A program made the translations under genes and the position numbers. From Oscillospiraceae bacterium (GTDB lineage Bacteria > Bacillota > Clostridia > Oscillospirales > Oscillospiraceae), in assembly GCA_020025295.1 (NCBI GenBank), contig JAHHSJ010000023.1:1-27548 (forward strand): a stretch of 27,548 bases of DNA. Direction: 5' to 3'. The notes beneath the pieces were generated by a model that worked only from the letters and a program-made list of their open reading frames with translations, was not told the DNA's origin and did no database searches. Numbering within the stretch: the stretch's first letter is position 1; the number at the start of each line of letters is the position of its first letter. Below are positions 20,969-27,548 of this stretch, piece after piece.

Positions 20969-23900
20969 ATGAGTTCTGTGTTTCGTTGTTACGCTGAAAA
21001 GCGACCCGGTTTCGATGTGGAAGCGGGAAAGGTGTTCCATGAGCTGAAGGAGCAGTTGGGCGTCGTAGGTCTGGAGGGTGTGCGCATCCTCTGCCGTTAC
21101 GATGTGGACGGAGTGGATGAGAGTGTGTACGCCAAGAGCCGTACCACCGTGTTCTCCGAACCGATGTGCGATGCCTTCTATGATGAGGAGCTGCCCGAGG
21201 TGGTCGGCGCCCATTCCATTCTTGCGGTGGAGTCCCTGCCCGGCCAGTTTGACCAGCGTGCGGATTCCTGCGCCCAGTGCATCCAGCTGCTGGCTGGCTG
21301 CGAGCGGCCTCTGGTGCGCTGCGCCAAGGTCTATGTGTTGATGGGTCAGATTTCGGATGCGGATATGAATCGAATCCGCGGCTACCTCATCAACCCCGTG
21401 GAGACCCGTGAGGCCTCTGTGGAAAAGCCCGAGACGCTCGTGCAGACTTATGATATCCCCACTACCGTCGCCACCCTGACCGGCTTCCGGGAGAAGGACG
21501 AGAGCGGACTGGCCCAGATGATCGCCGATTACGGACTGGCGATGGATGTCAATGACCTGACGTTCCTCCAGACCTACTTCAAGGATGAGGAGCAGCGGGA
21601 CCCCACCATCACCGAGCTGCGTCTGGTGGATACCTACTGGTCGGACCACTGCCGCCATACCACCTTCAGCACCCATATTGATGCTGTTGACATCAAGGAC
21701 CCCGCCGTTGCTGCCGCCTATCAGGCGTATCTGGACGGTCGTGTGGAGGTCTATGGCACCGAAAAGGCAGCCAAGCGTCCCCAGACCCTGATGGACATGG
21801 GTACTCTGGGTACCAAAGTGCTGAAAAAGCGCGGCGAGCTGCCCAATCTGGACGAATCTGAGGAGATCAACGCCTGCTCCATCCATATCCCCGTGGATGT
21901 GGACGGCAAGGATCAGGATTGGCTGCTCATGTTTAAGAACGAAACCCATAACCACCCCACGGAGATCGAGCCCTTCGGCGGTGCAGCTACCTGCATCGGC
22001 GGCGCCATCCGTGACCCCCTGAGTGGCCGTGCCTATGTGTATCAGGCCATGCGTGTCACCGGCTGCGGCGATCCCCGTACCCCCATGAACGAAACTCTGG
22101 CCGGCAAGCTGCCTCAGCGTCAGCTGTGCACCACTGCCGCTGCCGGTTATTCCTCCTACGGCAACCAGATCGGTCTGGCTACCGGTATGGTCAGCGAGTT
22201 CTACCATCCCGGCTATGTGGCGAAGCATCTGGAGTTGGGCGCCGTTGTGGGCGCAGCTCCTGCGGAGAATGTGGTGCGTGAAGTGCCTGCTCCCGGCGAT
22301 GTGGTCATCCTGCTGGGCGGCCGTACCGGCCGTGACGGCATTGGCGGTGCCACCGGTTCCTCCAAGAGCCACAATAAGAAATCCTTGCAGACCATGGCAT
22401 CTGAGGTCCAGAAGGGCAACGCCCCTGAGGAGCGCAAGATCCAGCGCCTGTTCCGCAACGGCGATGTGACCCGCATGATTAAGCGCTGCAACGACTTCGG
22501 CGCCGGCGGTGTTTCCGTTGCTATCGGCGAGCTGGCTGACGGTCTGAGCATCGACCTGAATGCCGTTCGCAAGAAGTATGACGGTCTGGACGGCACCGAG
22601 CTGGCCATCTCCGAGTCTCAGGAGCGTATGGCCGTCGTGGTGCGTGCCGAGGATGTGGATGCCTTTATCGCAGCCGCAACCGCAGAAAATCTGGAGGCCT
22701 ATCAGGTGGCTGTCGTCACCGAGGAGCCTCGTATGGTCATGACTTGGAACGGCGAGAAGATTGCCGACCTGAGCCGTGAATTCCTCTCCAGCAACGGTGC
22801 AGACAAGCACATCACCATCTCCGTGCCTGAGCTGGAAAGCAACGATACCACGGTGGATGTGAACGCCAATCCCGCCGATCTGTTCCGTCAGATCGCCATG
22901 GACCCCAATATGGCATCCCAGCGTGGTCTGGTGGAGCGCTTTGACGGCTCCATCGGTGCTTCCTCTGTGCTGATGCCCTTCGGCGGCCGTGAGCAGCACA
23001 GCCCTGCTCAGTCCATGGCAGCCCTGCTGCCCGTGGGCCCCGGTCACGAAACCAAGACCTGCTCTGTGATGGCCTACGGCTTTGATCCCTACCGCAGCGC
23101 ACGCAACCCCTTCCTGGGCGCTGCCGAGTCTGTGGTGGAGTCTGTGGCCAAGCTGGCTGCCTCCGGTGCGGACGCAAGCCTTGCTTACCTGTCCCTGCAG
23201 GAGTACTTTGAAAAGCTCCGTGACGAGCCTGCCCGCTGGGGCAAGCCCTTTGCGGCTCTGCTGGGCGCTCTGAGCGCTCAGATCGGTCTGAAGGCCGCTG
23301 CCATCGGCGGTAAGGACTCTATGTCCGGCTCTTTCTTGGATATGGATGTGCCTCCCACGCTGGTTTCCTTCGCAATCGCTCCCGCCAATGCGGACGAGGT
23401 GGTTTCCACCGAGTTCAAGCAGGCCGGCGATCCCGTCTATCTGTTCACGGCTCCCAAGGGCGACTATGCCGGTATGCTGGAGCTGTGGGCCAAGTTCCAC
23501 GAGCTGGTCAAGGCCGGTAAGGTCCGTGCCGCTTGGGCTGTCACCAGCGGCGGTGTGGCAGAAGGCGTCATGAAGATGAGCTTCGGCAACCGCATCGGCT
23601 TTGTGGGCGAGGAGAGCCTGAAGGGTGAGAAGCTGTTTGCTCCTTCCTGCGGCTCCATCGTGGCAGAGCTTTCCGATGATGTGAACTTTGGCGAGAAGAT
23701 CGGCTGCACCGACGCCGAGCCTGTGCTGAAGGTGGCTGGCGCCGAGATGAAGCTGGACGAGCTGCTCTCCGTCTGGGAGAACACGCTGGAGGATGTCTAT
23801 CCCACCCGCACCCAGACCGAAAAGGCGCCCACCGTGGAGAAAATCACCTGCACCAAGCGCTCCGCTGCCGCTCCTGCGGTTAAGGTCGCTCGTCCCCGTG

Positions 23901-24688
23901 CCGTGATCCCCGTGTTCCCCGGCACCAACTGCGAATATGATACCGCCAATGCCTGCCTGCGTGCCGGTATTGAGCCTGAGATTCTGGTGGTCCGCAACCT
24001 GACCAATGATCTGCTTACGGATTCTGCCAAGGCTCTGGAGAAGTCCATCAAGGAGTCCCAGATGATTATTCTGCCCGGCGGTTTCTCCGGCGGCGACGAG
24101 CCGGAAGGCTCCGGTAAGTTCATTGCCTCCTTCTTCCGTAATCCTCGCATCAAGGATGCAGTCCACGATCTGCTGAAGAACCGGGATGGCCTGATGCTGG
24201 GTATCTGCAACGGCTTCCAGGCTCTGGTCAAGCTGGGTCTGGTGCCTTATGGCGAGATCCGTGATATGGACGATACCTGCCCCACTCTGACCTTCAACCT
24301 GATTGGCCGTCACCAGTCTCGTTATGTGACCACCCGTGTGGCCAGCGTCAACTCCCCCTGGATGCTGAAGGCCAATGTGGATGAGGAGTACACCGTGCCG
24401 ATCTCCCACGGCGAGGGCCGCTTCGTGGCTCCCACCGAGATCCTGAACCAGATGATTGCCAATGGTCAGGTCGCCACCCAGTATGTGGACGAAAACGGTA
24501 TGCCCACGCTGGATATTTCCGGCAACCCCAACGGCTCTGTCTGCGCCATCGAGGGTATCTTCAGCCCCGACGGCCGTGTGTTCGGCAAGATGGGCCACAG
24601 TGAGCGTTACGGCACCTATGTGGGCCGCAACATCCCCGGTGAGAAGCATATGCCTCTCTTCGAGTCCGGCGCTGCTTACTTCAAGTAA
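20969..24688 (+). CDS. purL: Phosphoribosylformylglycinamidine synthase, single-chain clostridial type
   Basis: FGAM synthase converts FGAR and glutamine to FGAM with ATP in the fourth step of purine synthesis. The 1239-residue chain fuses the synthetase and glutaminase parts. The synthetase half shows RLVDTYWSDHCRHTTF, KNETHNHPTEIEPFGGAATCIGG, YQAMRVTGCGDP, the ATP-site GGRTGRDGIGGATGSS, and later GGKDSMSG. The glutaminase domain (~975-1239) has VFPGTNCEYDTA, LPGGFSGGDEPEGSGK, the nucleophile Cys in LGICNGFQALVKLG, and ISHGEGRF. The ATG at 20969 is used: GAGGAGG lies nine to ten bases upstream. A GTG at 20960 is in frame but overlaps that site. It follows secA after 104 bases with no clear terminator or promoter. 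No other pur genes and no purine riboswitch are visible. Confidence 0.96.
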   Translation: MSSVFRCYAEKRPGFDVEAGKVFHELKEQLGVVGLEGVRILCRYDVDGVDESVYAKSRTTVFSEPMCDAFYDEELPEVVGAHSILAVESLPGQFDQRADSCAQCIQLLAGCERPLVRCAKVYVLMGQISDADMNRIRGYLINPVETREASVEKPETLVQTYDIPTTVATLTGFREKDESGLAQMIADYGLAMDVNDLTFLQTYFKDEEQRDPTITELRLVDTYWSDHCRHTTFSTHIDAVDIKDPAVAAAYQAYLDGRVEVYGTEKAAKRPQTLMDMGTLGTKVLKKRGELPNLDESEEINACSIHIPVDVDGKDQDWLLMFKNETHNHPTEIEPFGGAATCIGGAIRDPLSGRAYVYQAMRVTGCGDPRTPMNETLAGKLPQRQLCTTAAAGYSSYGNQIGLATGMVSEFYHPGYVAKHLELGAVVGAAPAENVVREVPAPGDVVILLGGRTGRDGIGGATGSSKSHNKKSLQTMASEVQKGNAPEERKIQRLFRNGDVTRMIKRCNDFGAGGVSVAIGELADGLSIDLNAVRKKYDGLDGTELAISESQERMAVVVRAEDVDAFIAAATAENLEAYQVAVVTEEPRMVMTWNGEKIADLSREFLSSNGADKHITISVPELESNDTTVDVNANPADLFRQIAMDPNMASQRGLVERFDGSIGASSVLMPFGGREQHSPAQSMAALLPVGPGHETKTCSVMAYGFDPYRSARNPFLGAAESVVESVAKLAASGADASLAYLSLQEYFEKLRDEPARWGKPFAALLGALSAQIGLKAAAIGGKDSMSGSFLDMDVPPTLVSFAIAPANADEVVSTEFKQAGDPVYLFTAPKGDYAGMLELWAKFHELVKAGKVRAAWAVTSGGVAEGVMKMSFGNRIGFVGEESLKGEKLFAPSCGSIVAELSDDVNFGEKIGCTDAEPVLKVAGAEMKLDELLSVWENTLEDVYPTRTQTEKAPTVEKITCTKRSAAAPAVKVARPRAVIPVFPGTNCEYDTANACLRAGIEPEILVVRNLTNDLLTDSAKALEKSIKESQMIILPGGFSGGDEPEGSGKFIASFFRNPRIKDAVHDLLKNRDGLMLGICNGFQALVKLGLVPYGEIRDMDDTCPTLTFNLIGRHQSRYVTTRVASVNSPWMLKANVDEEYTVPISHGEGRFVAPTEILNQMIANGQVATQYVDENGMPTLDISGNPNGSVCAIEGIFSPDGRVFGKMGHSERYGTYVGRNIPGEKHMPLFESGAAYFK

Positions 24689-24709
24689 GAAGTTCATTCA
24701 ATACAATGT

Positions 24710-24737
24710 AAGGGCCGCTGCATTGCAGCGGCCCTTT
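24710..24737 (+). terminator. Strong hairpin between purL and the HAD gene
   Basis: A perfect 12-bp stem (AAGGGCCGCTGC at 24710-24721 with GCAGCGGCCCTT at 24725-24736) and a 3-nt loop are followed by only TTTCC. The short T-run makes termination incomplete. It stands a few bases before the ribosome binding site of the next gene. Confidence 0.62.
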
Positions 24738-24753
24738 CCAGAAGGAGAAACAC

Positions 24754-25377
24754 ATGGATGCCATAATTTTTGATGTGGATGGAACCCTCTGGGACTCCCG
24801 TGTCCCGGTGGCCCATTCGTGGAATGACAGTGTGACCCAGTATACCGGAGTCCCAAGCACCTTTACCCCGGAGTATCTGGGCAGCTTTTTCGGACGCACC
24901 ATGGATGAGCTGCTGGAGGTGCTGCTGCCGGGCGTTCCGGTGGAGGAGCAGCGTGCCTTCGGCGAGCTCTGCTTCCGAAATGAGAATAAGTGGCTGGAGC
25001 AGGAGCACGGTGTGCTCTATCCCGGCGTGAAGGAAACGGTGGAGGCTCTTTCCAAGCGCCTGCCGCTGTATATCGTGTCCAATTGTCAGGAAGGCTACAT
25101 TGAAGTGATGCTGAAAACCACTGGTCTGGGCCCTTATTTCAAGGGGCATCTCTGCTTTGGTGATACCGGAAAGGGGAAGGGAGAAAACCTTGTCACCCTT
25201 TGCCGCACCTATGGTTTGCAGGACCCGGTCTATGTGGGTGACACTCAGGGCGATGCGGATGCCTGCGCAGAAGCCGGAATGCCCATGATTTTTGCCACCT
25301 ACGGCCTCGGTCAGGTGAACGAGCCGTGGAAGCAGATCGAATCCTTCCCGGAATTGCTGGATTTGGTCAACGAATAA
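24754..25377 (+). CDS. HAD-superfamily hydrolase (phosphoglycolate phosphatase-like)
   Basis: A 207-residue cytosolic haloacid dehalogenase-type phosphatase. Motif I is DVDGT (nucleophile D7, acid D9), motif II is the Ser/Asn in IVSN (S109, N110), motif III is a Lys in the GDTGKGKGEN segment (~140-142), and motif IV is VGDTQGDADA (D163, D167). A helical cap domain (~15-85) lies between motifs I and II, as in the Gph/PGMB subgroup. The substrate cannot be told; phosphoglycolate, beta-phosphoglucose or a nucleotide monophosphate are possible. AGAAGGAG precedes the ATG at a good distance. It may be expressed by read-through from purL past the hairpin, or from a weak TACAAT-type promoter near 24702. 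Confidence 0.88.
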   Translation: MDAIIFDVDGTLWDSRVPVAHSWNDSVTQYTGVPSTFTPEYLGSFFGRTMDELLEVLLPGVPVEEQRAFGELCFRNENKWLEQEHGVLYPGVKETVEALSKRLPLYIVSNCQEGYIEVMLKTTGLGPYFKGHLCFGDTGKGKGENLVTLCRTYGLQDPVYVGDTQGDADACAEAGMPMIFATYGLGQVNEPWKQIESFPELLDLVNE

Positions 25378-25418
25378 GAAAACCCCCGTTCTCATGGCGA
25401 GAACGGGGGTTCTTTTGC
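25378..25418. terminator. Bidirectional terminator between convergent HAD and metal-ATPase genes
   Basis: A perfect 13-bp stem (AACCCCCGTTCTC at 25381-25393 with GAGAACGGGGGTT at 25399-25411) is followed by CTTTTG on the plus strand and by TTCTTATT on the minus strand, so it can serve both converging genes. Confidence 0.88.
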
Positions 25419-25433
25419 TTTATAGATGTTGTG

Positions 25434-27548
25434 TCAGTGCTTGCGTGCGTAGAGCAGACGGATGGAATTCAATACGCAGAGCATAGCCACGCCGGAGTCG
25501 GCAAAGACAGCCATCCAGAGGTTGGCGTAGCCAATCAGACCCAGCAGGATGACCAGCAGCTTGATGCCCAGAGCGAACGCGATGTTCTGACGGCTGATGC
25601 GGGTCGCCTTCCGGGCGATGCGCACGGCCTTGGGCAGAGCGTCCATCCGGTTGGTGAGGAACACCAGATCGGCGGCCTCGATGGCGGCATCGGAGCCGCT
25701 GCCCATGGCAGCGCCCACATCCGCACCGGCCAGCACCGGAGCATCGTTGATGCCGTCGCCCACGAACAGCACGGGGCCGAACTTTTTGCGGATGGCCTGC
25801 AAAGCAGAGAGCTTATCCTGAGGCAGCAGTCTGGCGTGGTATTCTTCCACGCCCACGGCCTCGGCAATGGCCTTGGCCGGAGCCTCAGCGTCACCGGTGA
25901 GGATGGCAGGAGTCAGTCCCTGACGGCGCAGAGCGGCAATGGATGCGGCGGCGTCCTCTTTCAACTCGTCGGAGATGAGGATGCGGCCCTGATACACGCC
26001 GTCCTTGCTGACAAACACCTCAGCGCTGCCGTTTGCTTCCGTTTCCGGAACGGTAACAGAGAAACGCTCCATGAGTGCCCGGTTTCCGCAAAGCACCCGA
26101 TCGGCTTCAATACCCATACCGGGGTATTCCGTCACAGACGCTGGCTGAGCAAGCGTGAGCCCCTCGGCAGCTCGGAGGATCGAGCGAGCAATGGGGTGGG
26201 TGGAGGAACCTTCGCACATGGCAGCCATAGCCAACAGTTCGTCGGCTTCGACACCCTTAGTGGGCAGCACCTGCTGCACCTCAAAGACGCCCCGGGTGAG
26301 GGTTCCGGTCTTATCCATCACCACCGCCTGAGCGCTGGCAATGCGCTCCATGGCACTGCCGCTCTTAAAGAGGATTTTCTGCTTGGACGCAGCGCCGATG
26401 CCGGCGAAGAAGGCCAGCGGCACACTGAGCACCAGAGCGCAGGGGCAGGAGATAACCAGGAAGGAGAAGGCGGTCTTGACCCAGTAGGTCCAGTCGCCGG
26501 TAATGGCTCCGGGCAGGATTGCGGTGAGCACAGCCAGAGCCACCACAATGGGGGTGTAGACCCGGCTGAACCGGGTGAGGAAACGGTCGATGGTGGGCTT
26601 GGAGGCGGCAGCCTCTTCCACGCTGTGGAGAATTCGGGTCACCATGGACTGTTCCAGCGGCTGTTCCACTCGGAGGTGCAGGGGGCTGGACAGGTTGACC
26701 CAGCCGGAAGTGACGATGTCGCCGGAGGTTACGGAAACAGGGACGCTTTCACCGGTGATGGCGGAGGTGTCCAGCTGGCTTTCACCGGAGAGTACGGTGC
26801 AGTCCAGCGGCACCCGGTCGCCGGGACGGACCAGAATGGTCTGACCCACCTGAGCCTGTTCCGTGGGCAGATGGGTGACGCTGCCGTTCTCTACAAGAAG
26901 GACTTCTTCGGCACGGAGATCCAGCGCTTCCATCACATTTCCGCGGGTCTGTGCCACGGCACGCTCTTCAAAGTACTCGCCCACACGGTAGAACACCATG
27001 ACGCCCAGAGCTTCGCCATATTCTCCAATCGCAAAGGCACCCAGCGTGGCAATGGACATCAAAAACTGCTCATCCAGAGCCTTGCCCCGGGAGATATTGA
27101 CGGCGGCTTGCTTCAGCACACTCAAACCGCAGAGCAGATAGCCCAGCACATACACGGCCAGAGCGAGGATGCTGCATTCCAGCGGAGCGGTGGCAGGGAG
27201 GAAGTGCTCCAGCAGCTTGCCGAGGATGAGAGCGGCAGCACCGGAGAGAATGATAGCCAGTTCCTTGCGGTCCAGCGGCACAGCTGCCTTCCGTCCCACT
27301 GGGGAGAGAGACTGCTCTGTGACAACCACACCCGATTCAATGGAGGCGCAAATGCGCTGGATTTCCGCCAGCGGCAGCGGACCTTCCGGACGGGTGATGC
27401 GGAGCTGACCGGTAGCGTAAGTAAGCGCGCAGTGAGTCACGCCGTCCAGATGGCGGAGGGACTCTTCCATCTTGGCGGCACAATGGGCACAGCCAAGATG
27501 TTCCAGCGCATACACGGAAGTTCCCTTGGTGGGAAGGTGCGGCTCTTC
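25434..27548 (-). CDS. cadA: Heavy-metal P1B-type ATPase (Zn/Cd/Pb exporter, CadA/ZntA-like); frame open to the window edge
   Basis: An inner-membrane pump that exports soft divalent metals using ATP. Numbering from a GTG at 27515: a heavy-metal-binding domain (~2-65) with C9-x2-C12 in GCAHC; two helices in ~88-135; the core with actuator TGES (in DTSAITGESVPV); the intramembrane metal site C357-P-C359 (SCPCALVLS); phosphorylation site D401 in DKTGT; HP in SSTHPIA; and GDGINDAPVL. The single N-terminal domain and the pattern around CPC fit the Zn/Cd/Pb subgroup more than the Cu subgroup. The frame continues without a stop for 11 more codons to the window edge. The GTG has only AAGGGA upstream, so the true start may lie outside. 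No metal-responsive regulator gene is visible. Confidence 0.93.
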   Translation of the reverse strand, partial: EEPHLPTKGTSVYALEHLGCAHCAAKMEESLRHLDGVTHCALTYATGQLRITRPEGPLPLAEIQRICASIESGVVVTEQSLSPVGRKAAVPLDRKELAIILSGAAALILGKLLEHFLPATAPLECSILALAVYVLGYLLCGLSVLKQAAVNISRGKALDEQFLMSIATLGAFAIGEYGEALGVMVFYRVGEYFEERAVAQTRGNVMEALDLRAEEVLLVENGSVTHLPTEQAQVGQTILVRPGDRVPLDCTVLSGESQLDTSAITGESVPVSVTSGDIVTSGWVNLSSPLHLRVEQPLEQSMVTRILHSVEEAAASKPTIDRFLTRFSRVYTPIVVALAVLTAILPGAITGDWTYWVKTAFSFLVISCPCALVLSVPLAFFAGIGAASKQKILFKSGSAMERIASAQAVVMDKTGTLTRGVFEVQQVLPTKGVEADELLAMAAMCEGSSTHPIARSILRAAEGLTLAQPASVTEYPGMGIEADRVLCGNRALMERFSVTVPETEANGSAEVFVSKDGVYQGRILISDELKEDAAASIAALRRQGLTPAILTGDAEAPAKAIAEAVGVEEYHARLLPQDKLSALQAIRKKFGPVLFVGDGINDAPVLAGADVGAAMGSGSDAAIEAADLVFLTNRMDALPKAVRIARKATRISRQNIAFALGIKLLVILLGLIGYANLWMAVFADSGVAMLCVLNSIRLLYARKH

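Noticed and set aside
20834..24697. A 1287-codon open frame opposite purL, and a similar ~1000-codon frame opposite secA (17916-20924)
   Set aside because: Both exactly shadow long conserved genes. The lack of stops follows from G/C-biased third codon positions in the coding strand; there is no ribosome binding site or recognisable domain.

Overview
The window looks like a piece of chromosome from a moderately GC-rich Clostridia species, probably from the Oscillospirales/Oscillospiraceae side. This is an inference from gene content and style: a SCIFF-peptide radical SAM maturase (a clostridial hallmark), a two-subunit transketolase, a single-chain 'clostridial-type' PurL, a YerC/TrpR-like regulator, XpaC/TelA, VanW and ABC-F genes, strong AGGAGG-type ribosome binding sites and sigma-A-like promoters. 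There is no rRNA, tRNA, CRISPR array, phage or insertion sequence. Most genes are housekeeping or widespread envelope and stress genes.

Layout. 2-922: 3' part of the SCIFF maturase on the plus strand, followed by two tandem hairpins. 1095-2769: a minus-strand block of a small lipoprotein (own promoter) and a LytTR regulator plus membrane partner (own promoter with a perfect palindrome at the predicted start site). 2831-4152: minus-strand rpe-recR operon. 4153-4705: the only long gene-free stretch. It holds a strongly structured, promoter- and terminator-bounded ~310-nt RNA candidate on the plus strand that I cannot assign to a known family, then a consensus promoter. 4706-7585: xpaC-telA-TPM-domain operon. 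7646-8590: gluQ. 8715-11276: minus-strand operon of an ABC-F ATPase and a ROK glucokinase. 11277-11490: divergent promoter region. 11491-13918: VanW-family protein and a DUF2461 protein. 14022-15807: split transketolase (minus). 15939-16247: YerC-like regulator (minus). 16471-17823: rlmD (minus), divergent from secA at 18105-20864. 20969-24688: purL. 24754-25377: HAD phosphatase. 25434 to the right edge: heavy-metal P1B-ATPase (minus).

How the genes fit together. The pieces are mostly independent units: sugar-phosphate metabolism (rpe, transketolase, glucokinase), recombinational repair (recR), RNA modification (gluQ, rlmD), protein export (secA), purine synthesis (purL), and envelope or stress functions (XpaC/TelA/TPM, VanW, lipoprotein, metal ATPase). 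Nearly every transcription unit is closed by a clear intrinsic terminator, several of them bidirectional.

The items most worth following up are the structured RNA at about 4224-4540; an ABC-F protein in which one composite ATP site looks intact and the other looks dead by three independent substitutions; the LytTR/membrane-protein pair with its palindromic candidate operator; and the XpaC-TelA-TPM operon.
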